64,000 nucleotides of DNA from Prevotella aff. ruminicola Tc2-24 (GTDB taxonomy: Bacteria; Bacteroidota; Bacteroidia; Bacteroidales; Bacteroidaceae), in assembly GCF_900110895.1 (NCBI RefSeq), contig NZ_FOIQ01000001.1, positions 650,472-714,471 of the forward strand, in the 5' to 3' direction. Every line of letters begins with the position of its first letter. Position 1 is the first letter of the stretch. Shown here piece after piece: positions 25,314-35,155 of this stretch. The translations under genes and the position numbers were made by a program. Under the pieces are notes generated by a model. That model had not been told where the DNA came from and ran no database searches. It was given only the letters and a program-made list of their open reading frames with translations.

Positions 25314-26339
25314 ATGAATATCATAAAGAAAAAGTATTATCTGATACCTACTATTGTTTGTCTGCTGGGGTTGGCAGCGTTGACATACTTTATCGTTCTG
25401 GGTTGTTTCTCTAAGTCGGAAGAAACGGAGTACGTTTTTATCGACAACGACGACGATCTGGACTCTGTATGCGTCAAGTTGGAGCCTATTGCCTCAGAAC
25501 AGAAAATCGGGGTTTTCCGCATGTTGTCTAGACACTGGAGATATGCCGACCACATCAGGAGCGGACGTTATGCGATTACCCCTGATGAGAGTACAATCAC
25601 TGTATTCCGACATCTGAAGAACGGTCATCAGACTCCAGTCAGATTAACCATTCCAGAAAGCAGGACCATGGACCGCCTGGCAGGCTTCTTGTCCAAAAAA
25701 CTAATGCTTGACAGTCTGACACTGGCAACCAGTCTGCAAGACTCTGCTTTCTGTGCGCACCTAGGCTACGATACAGCTACCATCGCCAGTCTTTTCGTTC
25801 CTGACACCTACGAGATTTACTGGAACACCCCACTCGACCTCTTGATGGAAAGACTGCGAAAAGAACATGACCATTTTTGGAACGGACAACGCATTGCAAA
25901 GGCCACATCCCTGGGACTGACAGAGAACGAGGTCTGCACATTAGCCAGTATCATCGACGAAGAGACAGCCAACAATGCAGAGAAGCCGATGATAGCAGGC
26001 ATGTATTTGAACCGTCTGAAAAAGGGGATGCCCTTACAGGCCGATCCAACAGTCAAATTCGCGCTCAAGAACTTTGCCCTCCGCCGGATCTACCATGACA
26101 TGTTGAATTACAACAGTCCATACAACACCTACAAGAATACGGGTCTTCCACCAGGTCCTATCAAGATTGCATCCGTCGCTGGTATCGATGCTGTTCTCAA
26201 CAGGGTTGAACATGATTACCTGTATATGTGCGCCAAGGAAGACTTCTCTGGCACGCACAACTTCGCAAGCAACTACCAAGATCATTTGAAAAATGCAGCA
26301 AGATATGCTCAAGCACTCAACGACCGCGGTATTAAATAA
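25314..26339 (+). CDS. mltG: Endolytic murein transglycosylase MltG
   Basis: 341 residues. One N-terminal membrane helix (residues 8-31), then a LysM-like subdomain and the YceG catalytic core. Conserved pieces are VPDTYEIYWNT, ASIIDEETANNAEKPMIAGMYLNRL (the catalytic Glu lies in this segment), MPLQADPTVKFAL and the closing SPYNTYKNTGLPPGPI. MltG cleaves nascent peptidoglycan glycan strands at the inner membrane and sets their length. Monocistronic, divergent from malQ, with glnS downstream under its own promoter. Confidence 0.94.
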   Translation: MNIIKKKYYLIPTIVCLLGLAALTYFIVLGCFSKSEETEYVFIDNDDDLDSVCVKLEPIASEQKIGVFRMLSRHWRYADHIRSGRYAITPDESTITVFRHLKNGHQTPVRLTIPESRTMDRLAGFLSKKLMLDSLTLATSLQDSAFCAHLGYDTATIASLFVPDTYEIYWNTPLDLLMERLRKEHDHFWNGQRIAKATSLGLTENEVCTLASIIDEETANNAEKPMIAGMYLNRLKKGMPLQADPTVKFALKNFALRRIYHDMLNYNSPYNTYKNTGLPPGPIKIASVAGIDAVLNRVEHDYLYMCAKEDFSGTHNFASNYQDHLKNAARYAQALNDRGIK

Positions 26340-26375
26340 ATCAAGGTGAAGAGATGAAAATTGAGAATTAATTCG

Positions 26376-26383
26376 TAACTTTG
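26376..26383 (+). promoter_or_regulatory. -7 box of the glnS promoter
   Basis: Reads TAACTTTG, 28 bases before the ATG at 26412. Confidence 0.65.
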
Positions 26384-26411
26384 CAGCCGCAAATAATAAT
26401 AAGACGATTAT

Positions 26412-28205
26412 ATGGAAGAGAACAACATGAACATACGATCAGTAGCCGAAGGAAAAAATGGCGACACAGAGGAGAAAAAGAGCCTCAGTTTTGTGGAGCA
26501 GATGGTGAAAGACGATCTGGCAGAAGGCAAGAATGGCGGAAGACTACAAACGCGATTCCCACCAGAGCCTAACGGATACCTGCACATCGGTCATGCCAAG
26601 GCTATTGCCATTGACTTCGGACTCGCCAAGAAATATGGCGGTATTTGCAACCTCCGCTTCGACGACACCAACCCTATCAAAGAAGATACAGAGTATATCG
26701 AGAGTATCAAGCACGATATCGAGTGGTTGGGATTCAAGTGGGCAAATATCTACTATGCCAGCGACTACTTCCAGGAGTTGTGGGACTTTGCCGTCTGGCT
26801 CATCAAACAGGGCAGAGCATATGTCGACGAGCAAAGTTCTGAGGTCATCGCCCAGCAAAAAGGAACGACGACCAGTCCTGGCACCAACAGTCCCTATCGC
26901 GATCGCCCTGTTGAGGAGAACCTGAGACTCTTCGAGTATATGAACAGTGGCAAGTGCGAACCTGGAACACTCGTACTGCGTGCCAAGATCGACATGGCCC
27001 ATCCTAACATGCTGTTCCGCGACCCGCTGATCTATCGTGTTCTGAACATCCCCCACATCAAGACAGGAAACAAGTGGAATGCTTATCCGATGTACGATTT
27101 CACGCATGGACAGAGCGACTACCTTGAAGGGGTTACTCACTCATGGTGCACTTTGGAGTTTGTGGAGCACCGTCCCCTCTACGACCTGTTTGTCACGTGG
27201 ATGAAGGAATACAAAGGTGAGACAGAGAATATTGAGGATAACCGTCCTCGTCAGACGGAGTTCAACAAGCTGAACCTCAGCTATACACTGATGTCGAAAC
27301 GTAACCTCCTGGCACTTGTCAACGAAGGACTTGTTGACGGATGGGACGATCCTCGTATGCCGACCATCTGCGGATTCCGCCGTCGTGGCTATAGTCCTGA
27401 GAGTATCATCAAGTTCATCGATAAGATCGGATACACCACATACGATGCTCTGAATGAGATGGCTCTCCTGGAGAGTGCTGTCCGCGACGATTTGAACAGT
27501 CGGGCCATCCGTGTCAGCGCCGTGCTCGACCCTGTAAAGGTGGTTATCACTAACTATCCAGAAGGACAAGTTGAGCAGCTGACTGCTGTTAACAACCCAG
27601 AAAACGAGGCCGATGGCACACACACTGTTGAGTTTAGTCGTGAGATATGGATCGAACGTGACGACTTCATGAAAGAAGCAGAGAAGAAGTTCATGCGTCT
27701 GGCTCCTGGTAAGGAGGTTCGTCTGAAGAACGCCTATATCATCAAATGCGACGAAGAGCATCCCTGCGATGAAGACGAGAATGGCCGTATCACCACCATC
27801 TACTGCACCTTTGACCCAGAATCGCGTAGCGGACTGCCTGGTTCCAACCGCAAGATCAAGGGTAAGACCCTCCACTGGGTTAGCTGTCAGCATGCTGTTA
27901 AGGCAGAGGTGAGACTTTATGAGCGTCTATGGAAAGTTGAGAATCCTCGCGATGAGTTGGCTCGTATCCGTGAAGAGCAGAATTGCGATGCCGTGACAGC
28001 CATGAAGCAGATGATCAATCCCGACTCTCTGTCCGTCATAAAGAACTGTTACATAGAGCCCTATGCCGCCGCCATGAAGCCGTTGACATATCTGCAGTTC
28101 CAGCGCATTGGATATTTCACGCCAGATACAGACTCCACCCCTGATAAGCCTGTCTTCAACAAGACTGTCGGACTTAAAGACACATGGGCGAAGATCAATA
28201 AGTAA
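26412..28205 (+). CDS. glnS: Glutaminyl-tRNA synthetase
   Basis: 597 residues. Class I synthetase signatures: FPPEPNGYLHIGHAKAI (HIGH) near residues 45-60 and the KMSKS-like loop LMSKRNLLALV near 293-302. The catalytic domain ends in a C-terminal two-barrel anticodon-binding region (IYCTFDPESRSGLPGSNRKIKG, HWVSCQHAVKAEVRLYERL). The GlnRS-specific DFTHGQSDYLEGVTHSWCTLEF stretch separates it from GluRS. Charging of tRNA-Gln directly means the cell does not depend on the GatCAB route for this tRNA. Its stop abuts the ATG of the TPR gene. Confidence 0.97.
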   Translation: MEENNMNIRSVAEGKNGDTEEKKSLSFVEQMVKDDLAEGKNGGRLQTRFPPEPNGYLHIGHAKAIAIDFGLAKKYGGICNLRFDDTNPIKEDTEYIESIKHDIEWLGFKWANIYYASDYFQELWDFAVWLIKQGRAYVDEQSSEVIAQQKGTTTSPGTNSPYRDRPVEENLRLFEYMNSGKCEPGTLVLRAKIDMAHPNMLFRDPLIYRVLNIPHIKTGNKWNAYPMYDFTHGQSDYLEGVTHSWCTLEFVEHRPLYDLFVTWMKEYKGETENIEDNRPRQTEFNKLNLSYTLMSKRNLLALVNEGLVDGWDDPRMPTICGFRRRGYSPESIIKFIDKIGYTTYDALNEMALLESAVRDDLNSRAIRVSAVLDPVKVVITNYPEGQVEQLTAVNNPENEADGTHTVEFSREIWIERDDFMKEAEKKFMRLAPGKEVRLKNAYIIKCDEEHPCDEDENGRITTIYCTFDPESRSGLPGSNRKIKGKTLHWVSCQHAVKAEVRLYERLWKVENPRDELARIREEQNCDAVTAMKQMINPDSLSVIKNCYIEPYAAAMKPLTYLQFQRIGYFTPDTDSTPDKPVFNKTVGLKDTWAKINK

Positions 28206-29633
28206 ATGACAGACGACACAGCATATTTTGAGAGCAAGGAGTTCAAGGATATCCTGAGAAAATACGAAGAATCTGTCGAGTCAGGACATGCTATTTATAT
28301 GGATGCCGACGACCTGGCAGACATTGCAGACTATTATCAATACCATAATCGTCAGGAAGAGGCCTGTCAGGCTGTAAACCTGGCATTGGAATTCAATCCT
28401 GACGCTGTTGGTCCCTTGCTTTTCAAAGGTCGCGAAGCCCTATTCAAAAATGACTTCGACACTGCAAAGACCTATGCTGAACGTATCCTGGCTGCCGATT
28501 ATCTGGAAGGTTTGTACTTTCAAGGAGAGATGATGATTTGCGAAGGTCACATAGAAGAGGCCGACGAATTCTTTAGGGAGCACCAAAAAGATGTGATGGC
28601 CGATGAGCATACAGACTATGCCTATGACGTGGCCAACATCTTCTCCGATTACGATGCATTCGAAAAGGCCTTTGAGTGGATTATGCGCACGAAGGGAGAC
28701 GGTTCTGATGACTTCAAGGAACTGTTGGCCCATACTCTTTTCGGACTCGGGAAATATAAGGATAGCGAACGTATCTTTAATGAGCTGATTGACCATAACC
28801 CCTACTCATCCCGTTATTGGAATGCACTGGCAAATGCGCAATACATGAGTGAGGACTATGGTGCAGCCATCACGAGTAGCGAATATGCTATCGCTATCAA
28901 TCCTGATGATACGGAAGGGCTGCTCTCCAAGGCAAACAGTTTATACAACTTAGAGAACTACGATATCGCTTTATCGTTTTACAGGAAGTATAGCGACAAG
29001 GTCCCTCACGACGAGGCCGGCTATCTGCACCAAGGTATGTGTCTGATCAATCTCGGAAGATACGAAGAGGCCATACAGGCTTTGCTCGAAGGAGAAAAAG
29101 CAGCAGGAGACGCTTCTCCCTACCTCTCGGAGATCTATCAGGAACAGGCGTTTGCCCATTGTGAGCTCCACAAGACAGAGGCTGCACTCTATTACATTGA
29201 TAAGGCCCAGAGCATGCCATGCGATCATGTCAACCTTGAAGTTGCCAGAGGTCATATCCTCTTAGCCGACGAGAGACTGGAAGAGGCAGAAAGAGCTTTC
29301 AGAAAGGCACTTCAGCTTTCAAGCAACTCTGAGAGAACCATGCTTCGCATCATTGTATCCTTATTCGATAATGGTTACCTTCACTCATCTTACCATCTGT
29401 TTAAAATCTTCCTACAGCATGTCAGTGACGATTGGAATGAGGGATATTCCTACATGGCCATCTGTTGTCTGGAGATGAAAAAGACTGACGAATTCCTTTC
29501 GTTCATTAAGATTGCAGCAGAAAAGAACCCTAAAGAGGCGAAACTTGTACTCTCCCCGTATTTCCCACAAGGAATGGCTCCTGAGGAGTATTATGAGTAT
29601 ATGTTGAACAAAATCAAGCAAAACGAAGTATGA
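28206..29633 (+). CDS. TPR-repeat protein
   Basis: 475 residues, no signal peptide and no membrane segment, so cytoplasmic. Filled with about ten TPR-like helix pairs (YYQYHNRQEEACQAVNLALEFNPD, ALANAQYMSEDYGAAITSSEYAIAINPDD, LLSKANSLYNLENYDIAL, ILLADERLEEAERAFRKAL). TPR arrays hold protein complexes together; no enzymatic motif is seen. The ATG follows the glnS stop with no gap, and the DedA gene overlaps its end by 4 bases, so glnS-TPR-DedA is one translationally linked operon. Confidence 0.85.
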   Translation: MTDDTAYFESKEFKDILRKYEESVESGHAIYMDADDLADIADYYQYHNRQEEACQAVNLALEFNPDAVGPLLFKGREALFKNDFDTAKTYAERILAADYLEGLYFQGEMMICEGHIEEADEFFREHQKDVMADEHTDYAYDVANIFSDYDAFEKAFEWIMRTKGDGSDDFKELLAHTLFGLGKYKDSERIFNELIDHNPYSSRYWNALANAQYMSEDYGAAITSSEYAIAINPDDTEGLLSKANSLYNLENYDIALSFYRKYSDKVPHDEAGYLHQGMCLINLGRYEEAIQALLEGEKAAGDASPYLSEIYQEQAFAHCELHKTEAALYYIDKAQSMPCDHVNLEVARGHILLADERLEEAERAFRKALQLSSNSERTMLRIIVSLFDNGYLHSSYHLFKIFLQHVSDDWNEGYSYMAICCLEMKKTDEFLSFIKIAAEKNPKEAKLVLSPYFPQGMAPEEYYEYMLNKIKQNEV

Positions 29634-30268
29634 ACTTCATAACAAATATATTAAACAGTCTCGGCTGGTATCCTACGGTATTCTTTCTTATGCTCTTGGA
29701 AAGTACTGTCGTACCTGTACCTTCCGAGTTTGTCGTCACGCCTGCAGCCTACCACGCAGCCAGTGGCTCACTGAATGTTTTCCTAGTCATTCTCTTTGCG
29801 ACCTTAGGAGCCGATATCGGAGCAAGCATCAATTATTTTGTAGCCTTATATGTGGGGCGCCCCGTCGTTTATCGTTTTGCCAACAGCAAATGGGGAAAGA
29901 TGTGCCTACTGAACCAAGAGAAGGTCGAACGTAGCGAGAAATATTTTGACGATCACGGTATTGCAGCAACGCTTACAGGCCGTTTTGTGCCTGTTATTCG
30001 CCACCTGATATCTATTCCTGCCGGACTCGCTCGTATGAACTATGGGAAGTTTATTCTATTCACGACCATTGGAGCAGGAGGCTGGCATAGTGTGCTTGCT
30101 GCATTAGGTTGGTATCTGCATGCCATTGTTCCAGAGGATCAGTTGAACGACAAGATCAGTGAATATGCCGAATACATTAAGATTGTCATATTAGCCCTGA
30201 TCGTTGCAGCAATCGTATACTTCTCGTTCAAGGCATGGGTTAAGAAAAAGCAGGAAAAGCAGGCATAA
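29630..30268 (+). CDS. DedA-family membrane protein
   Basis: 212 residues. The DedA/SNARE-associated core is clear: FFLMLLESTVVPVPSEFV (re-entrant helix with the conserved Glu), LFATLGADIGASINYFVALYVGRPV, and FTGRFVPVIRHLISIPAGLARM written here as LTGRFVPVIRHLISIPAG (the conserved Arg pair). DedA proteins are proton-linked lipid-carrier flippases or scramblases; some recycle undecaprenyl phosphate. Starts in an ATGA-type overlap with the TPR gene. A lysine-rich cytoplasmic tail closes the protein. Confidence 0.9.
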   Translation: MNFITNILNSLGWYPTVFFLMLLESTVVPVPSEFVVTPAAYHAASGSLNVFLVILFATLGADIGASINYFVALYVGRPVVYRFANSKWGKMCLLNQEKVERSEKYFDDHGIAATLTGRFVPVIRHLISIPAGLARMNYGKFILFTTIGAGGWHSVLAALGWYLHAIVPEDQLNDKISEYAEYIKIVILALIVAAIVYFSFKAWVKKKQEKQA

Positions 30269-30314
30269 TACGTTGTTTTTTGTTCGTTTCTTCTTTATTT
30301 TCATTCTTTTTATC

Positions 30315-30322
30315 TATATTTG
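30315..30322 (+). promoter_or_regulatory. -7 box of the GDP-fucose operon promoter
   Basis: Reads TATATTTG, 26 bases before the manC ATG. Confidence 0.65.
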
Positions 30323-30348
30323 CATATTATTATCAGCAATAATATCAT

Positions 30349-31416
30349 ATGGCGAGAACAAACAATCATCTGGTGATCATGGCAGGCGGTGTAGGAAGCC
30401 GTTTCTGGCCTATGAGTACGTCAGAGAATCCGAAGCAATTTATTGATGTCCTCGGGATTGGGAAGACATTGCTTCAGTTGACGGTTGAGCGCTTTGGCAA
30501 TCTGGTCAAGCCAGAGAACATCTGGGTTGTCACAAACCAGAAATACGCATCAATCGTCAGAGAGCAGCTTCCAGAGATGCCAGAGGGTAATATTCTGTGT
30601 GAACCCTGTCGCCGAAATACGGCACCATGTATAGCCTACGTCAGTTGGAAGATTAAGTCGCAGGACCCTAAAGCCAATATTGTTGTTACACCCAGCGATC
30701 ATATCGTCACAGATAAGACGGAGTTCCAGCGCGTTATCAAAGAATGCATGGTGTTCACCAGCGAGACAGATGCCATCGTTACCTTAGGCATGAAGCCCAA
30801 CCGTCCAGAGACTGGATATGGCTATATTCAGGCAGACCTCAGCACGAGTTCTCTACGCAACAAGGAGGTCTTCAGAGTAGACTCCTTCCGTGAGAAGCCC
30901 AATCTCCAGACAGCTCAGGAATACATCAAGAAGAATAACTATTTTTGGAACGCAGGAATCTTCATCTGGAATGTCAACACCATTGTTAATGCATTCCGAG
31001 TATACCAGCCGTCGATGGCGAAAATCTTCGAGTCTATGCTCCCAGTCTATGGCACGGAAAAGGAACAGGAAGAGATCAACCATCTTTTCCCAGAATGCGA
31101 GAACATCTCTGTCGACTATGCCATCATGGAAAAGGCCGAAGAGATCTTCGTCTGTCCTGCCGACTTCGGATGGAGCGACCTTGGCACATGGGGATCACTG
31201 CACGAGCAGAGTAAAAAGGACCTCTATGGAAACGCATGTATCGGCCCGCAGATTGATATCGTTGAGAGCCACAACTGCATTATTCACACCACACAAGAGA
31301 AGAAGGTCGTCATCCAAGGTCTCGACGGCTATATCGTGGCGGAGAATGACAACACACTCTTGATCTGCAAGCTCTCCGAGGAACAGCGTATCAAACAATT
31401 TTCAGGAAACGAATAA
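30349..31416 (+). CDS. manC: Mannose-1-phosphate guanylyltransferase
   Basis: 355 residues, the single-domain form without the C-terminal phosphomannose isomerase domain. Signature MAGGVGSRFWPMSTSENPKQF near residues 8-27 contains the pyrophosphorylase GG-G-R-P---PKQF motif; VTPSDHIV and the sugar-binding ETGYGYIQ and FREKPN segments follow, with VDYAIMEKAE and DFGWSDLGTW near the end. Makes GDP-mannose from mannose-1-phosphate and GTP. First gene of manC-gmd-fcl, which together produce GDP-L-fucose for surface glycans. Confidence 0.93.
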   Translation: MARTNNHLVIMAGGVGSRFWPMSTSENPKQFIDVLGIGKTLLQLTVERFGNLVKPENIWVVTNQKYASIVREQLPEMPEGNILCEPCRRNTAPCIAYVSWKIKSQDPKANIVVTPSDHIVTDKTEFQRVIKECMVFTSETDAIVTLGMKPNRPETGYGYIQADLSTSSLRNKEVFRVDSFREKPNLQTAQEYIKKNNYFWNAGIFIWNVNTIVNAFRVYQPSMAKIFESMLPVYGTEKEQEEINHLFPECENISVDYAIMEKAEEIFVCPADFGWSDLGTWGSLHEQSKKDLYGNACIGPQIDIVESHNCIIHTTQEKKVVIQGLDGYIVAENDNTLLICKLSEEQRIKQFSGNE

Positions 31417-31425
31417 TTAGATTTT

Positions 31426-32511
31426 ATGGATAAAAAAGTTGCTCTTATTACAGGTATCACAGGACAAGACGGTTCATACCTGGCAGAATTTCTCATCGAA
31501 AAAGGTTATGAGGTACACGGTCTTCTGCGCCGCTCGTCCTCTTTTAACACAGGACGTATTGAGCACCTCTACCTCGATGAGTGGGTACGCGACATGAAGA
31601 AGAAGCGTCTTGTAAACCTTCATTGGGCAGACATGACTGATTCTTCATCGCTCATCCGTATCATTGGCGAAACGAAACCCTCTGAGATATATAACCTGGC
31701 AGCACAGAGTCACGTCAAGGTCTCCTTCGACGTCCCTGAGTACACTGCCGACACTGATGCTGTTGGTGTGCTCCGTCTGCTTGAGGCTGTCCGTATCTGT
31801 GGACTTGAAAAGACATGCCGCATCTATCAGGCCTCCACATCTGAACTTTATGGAAAAGTTCAGGAGGTGCCCCAACGCGAGACGACGCCGTTCTACCCCC
31901 GCTCCCCCTATGCTGTGGCCAAGCTCTACGGTTTTTGGATTATGAAAAACTATCGTGAGTCATACGGCATGTATTGCTGTAATGGTATTCTTTTCAATCA
32001 TGAGAGTGAGCGTCGTGGCGAGACCTTTGTAACGAGGAAGATCACCCTGGCTGCCGCACGTATTGCCCAGGGGTATCAAGATAAGCTGTATCTTGGCAAC
32101 CTGAACTCGCTCCGCGACTGGGGATATGCCAAGGACTACATCGAGTGTATGTGGCTCATCCTCCAGCAGCCAGAGCCTGACGATTTCGTCATTGCCACTG
32201 GCGCCTACCACACCGTCCGCGAGTTTGCAACCCTCGCTTTCAAGGAAGTAGGCATCGAACTGGAATGGAAGGGTGAAGGCGTCGACGAGAAAGGATACGA
32301 CAAAGCTACTGGTAAGGCTTTAGTAGAGGTCGACCCCAAGTATTTCCGTCCTGCAGAGGTTGACCAGTTACTTGGCGATCCGACAAAGGCTAAAGAGAAG
32401 TTAGGCTGGAATCCACAGAAGACATCCTTCCACGACCTGGTGAAGATTATGGTACAGCACGACATGAAGTTTGTCAAGAAGTTGTTTATCAAAGCACAGG
32501 TAGCAGAATGA
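31426..32511 (+). CDS. gmd: GDP-mannose 4,6-dehydratase
   Basis: 361 residues. Extended SDR fold with NADP motif [14 protein letters not shown] at residues 9-22, catalytic Thr/Ser region STSELYG with Glu, and the YxxxK pair in [27 protein letters not shown] is the family's nucleotide-binding segment. Converts GDP-D-mannose to GDP-4-keto-6-deoxymannose. Lies 9 bases after manC; its stop overlaps the fcl start (ATGA at 32508-32511). Confidence 0.96.
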   Translation: MDKKVALITGITGQDGSYLAEFLIEKGYEVHGLLRRSSSFNTGRIEHLYLDEWVRDMKKKRLVNLHWADMTDSSSLIRIIGETKPSEIYNLAAQSHVKVSFDVPEYTADTDAVGVLRLLEAVRICGLEKTCRIYQASTSELYGKVQEVPQRETTPFYPRSPYAVAKLYGFWIMKNYRESYGMYCCNGILFNHESERRGETFVTRKITLAAARIAQGYQDKLYLGNLNSLRDWGYAKDYIECMWLILQQPEPDDFVIATGAYHTVREFATLAFKEVGIELEWKGEGVDEKGYDKATGKALVEVDPKYFRPAEVDQLLGDPTKAKEKLGWNPQKTSFHDLVKIMVQHDMKFVKKLFIKAQVAE

Positions 32512-33695
32512 GTCTGGATAAGAATAGCAAGATATATGTAGCGGGACACCACGGCCTTGTGGGTTCCGCTATTTGGAATAATCTCCTGCAGCGTGGCTAC
32601 ACCAATCTTGTTGGCCGCAGTCATCAGGAGTTGGACCTGACAGACCAGTTGGCTGTCAGGAAGTTCTTCGATGAGGAGCGTCCTGATGCTGTGGTGCTAG
32701 CCGCTGCCTTTGTTGGTGGCATCATGGCCAACTCGCTCTATCGCGCCGACTTCATCATGCAGAACATGAAGATGCAGTGTCATGTCATCTCCGAATCGTA
32801 TGCCCATGGTGTCAAAAAATTACTCTTCCTTGGTTCAACCTGCATCTATCCGAAGAATGCGCCACAACCCATGAAGGAAGACTGTCTGCTGACATCACCA
32901 CTGGAGTACACCAACGAGGAATACGCTATCGCGAAGATTGCTGGCCTGAAGATGTGCGAGAGCTACAACCTGCAATATGGCACTAACTATATCGCTGTGA
33001 TGCCAACCAACCTCTATGGTCCCAACGACAATTTCCATCTGGAGAACAGTCATGTCATGCCAGCCATGATGCGCAAGGTATATCTGGCCAAGCTCATCCA
33101 TGATGGTGATTGGGAAAAGATTGCGGTCGACCTCGACAAACGTCCTGTTGAAGGTGTCACAGGCAAGGCCACCCACGACGAGATTCTTGAGATTCTTGCC
33201 AAATATGGTATTTTCGACAATAAGGTTGTGCTCTGGGGAACAGGCACCCCATTGCGCGAGTTCCTTTGGAGTGAGGACATGGCAGACGCCAGTGTGCATG
33301 TGCTTCTGAATGTGAACTTCTCAGATATCATCGGCATCGAGAAATATAGTAGTGTTCATTATGGTGCATCCACCAATGGTGCCGTCGATCGCAACCATTC
33401 AGCAGGCCGTGGCGGAGCGATTCCATCTCTGGGCGAGATCCGCAATTGTCATATCAACGTAGGCACTGGCAAGGAGTTGACCATCCGCCAACTCTCAGAA
33501 TTGGTGGTTGAGGCCGTTGGCTTTGAGGGAACAGTCGAGTTTGACACATCCAAGCCCGATGGCACCATGCGCAAGCTCATCGACGTCTCAAAACTCCACT
33601 CCCTGGGTTGGACACATCAGGTCGAGATCGAAGACGGCGTACGTAGACTCTTCGAATGGTATCAGCAGAGTCTGAACCAAAACCGCCGAAATTGA
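32508..33695 (+). CDS. fcl: GDP-L-fucose synthase, extended form
   Basis: 395 residues; the E. coli enzyme has about 320. The extended-SDR core is intact: [11 protein letters not shown] near residue 13-23, [15 protein letters not shown], catalytic YAIAK, and [12 protein letters not shown]. The extra length lies in the second half, in [20 protein letters not shown] (about residue 202-222) and [20 protein letters not shown] (about 281-300), both in the substrate domain. Epimerises and reduces the gmd product to GDP-L-fucose. The last six codons run into a 22-bp tandem repeat, so the NQNRRN tail may be a recent addition. Confidence 0.92.
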   Translation: MSLDKNSKIYVAGHHGLVGSAIWNNLLQRGYTNLVGRSHQELDLTDQLAVRKFFDEERPDAVVLAAAFVGGIMANSLYRADFIMQNMKMQCHVISESYAHGVKKLLFLGSTCIYPKNAPQPMKEDCLLTSPLEYTNEEYAIAKIAGLKMCESYNLQYGTNYIAVMPTNLYGPNDNFHLENSHVMPAMMRKVYLAKLIHDGDWEKIAVDLDKRPVEGVTGKATHDEILEILAKYGIFDNKVVLWGTGTPLREFLWSEDMADASVHVLLNVNFSDIIGIEKYSSVHYGASTNGAVDRNHSAGRGGAIPSLGEIRNCHINVGTGKELTIRQLSELVVEAVGFEGTVEFDTSKPDGTMRKLIDVSKLHSLGWTHQVEIEDGVRRLFEWYQQSLNQNRRN

Positions 33696-33743
33696 TAACC
33701 AAAACCGCCGGATTTGGTTGGCAAAACCGCCGGATTTGGTCAA
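33678..33743. repeat. Three 22-bp tandem repeats across the fcl stop codon
   Basis: Units start at 33678, 33700 and 33722, each CAAAACCGCCG followed by an A/T-rich half (GATTTGGT in units 2 and 3, AAATTGAT in unit 1). Exact 22-base period with no spacers, so not CRISPR. ACCAAA and TTTGGT within a unit can pair. The fcl stop lies in unit 1. Confidence 0.85.
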
Positions 33744-33750
33744 AAAGAAA

Positions 33751-33775
33751 TGCCTCCTACCAATCGTAGGAGGCA
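33751..33775. terminator. Bidirectional terminator between fcl and xylA
   Basis: TGCCTCCTAC (33751-33760) pairs perfectly with GTAGGAGGCA (33766-33775), 5-base loop. TTCTTTTTAT follows on the plus strand and TTTCTTTTTG on the minus strand, so it can stop both convergent operons. Confidence 0.85.
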
Positions 33776-33800
33776 TTCTTTTTATAGAGAGTACCGATAC

Positions 33801-35120
33801 TTACTTGGTGTAGAGAGCTACGATGGTCTCGTACTTCTCCTGCTTACCAGAAGTCTGCTTGGGCTCCTCAACCTTCTTACCGTACTCGTAAGCCTGCTCG
33901 AGAGTCAGCTTGCCATCCTCGAAGTCCTTACCAATACCGTTGTCGAATGAAGCATAACGCTCCTTCTTCATCTTCGGCAGCTCGCTCTCCTCCAGGATAG
34001 CAGCAGCATTCATCAGGGCGCGTGCCATAGCATCCATACCGCTGATGTGAGCGATGAAGAGATCCTCGAGGTCGGTAGAGTTACGACGGATCTTAGCGTC
34101 GAAGTTGGTACCGCCATTGCCCAGACCACCATTGCGGATGATCTCCAGCATAGCCTGTGTCAGCTCGAAGTTGTCGATGGGGAACTGGTCAGTATCCCAA
34201 CCGTTCTGAGCATCACCACGGTTAGCGTCGATAGAACCGAGCATACCGTTGTCGACAGCGCAAGCCAGCTCGTGCTCGAAGGTGTGACCTGCCAGAGTAG
34301 CGTGGTTTACCTCGATGTTCACCTTGAAGTCCTTGTCCAGACCATGAGCACGGAGGAAACCGCATACGGTCTCAGTGTCAACATCGTACTGGTGCTTTGA
34401 AGGCTCCATGGGCTTCGGCTCAATCAGGAACGTACCCTTGAAGCCCTTAGCGCGAGCGTAGTCGCGAGCCATGGTCAGCATGGTTGCCATGTGCTCCTTC
34501 TCACGCTTCTGGTCAGTGTTCAGAAGGCTCATATAACCCTCACGACCGCCCCAGAATACATAGTTGGTACCACCCAACTTGATGGTAGCATCGATAGCGT
34601 TCTTGATCTGAACGATGGCGCGAGCCACAACGTCGAAATCAGGGTTGGTAGAAGCACCATTTGCATAGCGCTTGTTGCCAAATACGTTAGCTGTACCCCA
34701 GAGGAGCTTGATGTTGGGATATTCCTTCATCTTCACCAGAGCGTAGTCTGTGATCTCCTTCATGCGACGCTCGTACTCAGCGATCGTCTCACCCTCTTCA
34801 ACGAGGTCAACATCGTGGAAGCAGAAGTACTCGATACCCAGCTTGTCCATGATCTCAAAACCAGCGTCCATCTTATCCTTTGCGCGCTGAACGGCGTCAG
34901 CAGCCTTATCCCACTCATAAGAACGAGTCTGACCACCAAACTGGTCAGCAGAAGCGCCACCCAGTGTATGCCACCAAGCCATAGCGAACTTCAGCCAGTC
35001 CTTCATCTTCTTTCCCATCACGACCTTCTCAGGCTCGTAATAGTGGAAAGCCATTACATTCTTACTGTCCTTTCCCTCGAAAGGAATTTTACCGGTAAAC
35101 GGAAAATACTCTTTTGCCAT
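33801..35120 (-). CDS. xylA: Xylose isomerase
   Basis: 439 residues, class II length. Converts D-xylose to D-xylulose. Active-site His in FCFHDVDLVEEG, VFWGGREGYMSLLNTD, LIEPKPMEPSKHQYD (metal Glu), NIEVNHATLAGHTFEHE and GSIDANRGDAQNGWDTDQFP are all present. Abundant preferred codons suggest high expression. Second gene of the xylBA operon (35-base gap after xylB) and convergent with fcl, from which a strong hairpin separates it. No promoter box of its own was seen. Confidence 0.97.
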   Translation of the reverse strand: MAKEYFPFTGKIPFEGKDSKNVMAFHYYEPEKVVMGKKMKDWLKFAMAWWHTLGGASADQFGGQTRSYEWDKAADAVQRAKDKMDAGFEIMDKLGIEYFCFHDVDLVEEGETIAEYERRMKEITDYALVKMKEYPNIKLLWGTANVFGNKRYANGASTNPDFDVVARAIVQIKNAIDATIKLGGTNYVFWGGREGYMSLLNTDQKREKEHMATMLTMARDYARAKGFKGTFLIEPKPMEPSKHQYDVDTETVCGFLRAHGLDKDFKVNIEVNHATLAGHTFEHELACAVDNGMLGSIDANRGDAQNGWDTDQFPIDNFELTQAMLEIIRNGGLGNGGTNFDAKIRRNSTDLEDLFIAHISGMDAMARALMNAAAILEESELPKMKKERYASFDNGIGKDFEDGKLTLEQAYEYGKKVEEPKQTSGKQEKYETIVALYTK

Positions 35121-35155
35121 AATTGTTTTTGTTTTTGAAGTTTTAAACTATATTA

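Noticed and set aside
27141..27893. 250-codon minus-strand frame opposite glnS
   Set aside because: Shadow of glnS codon usage; no domain or start signal.
33678..33743. Possible CRISPR array
   Set aside because: Units are contiguous 22-mers without spacers, and no cas genes are present.
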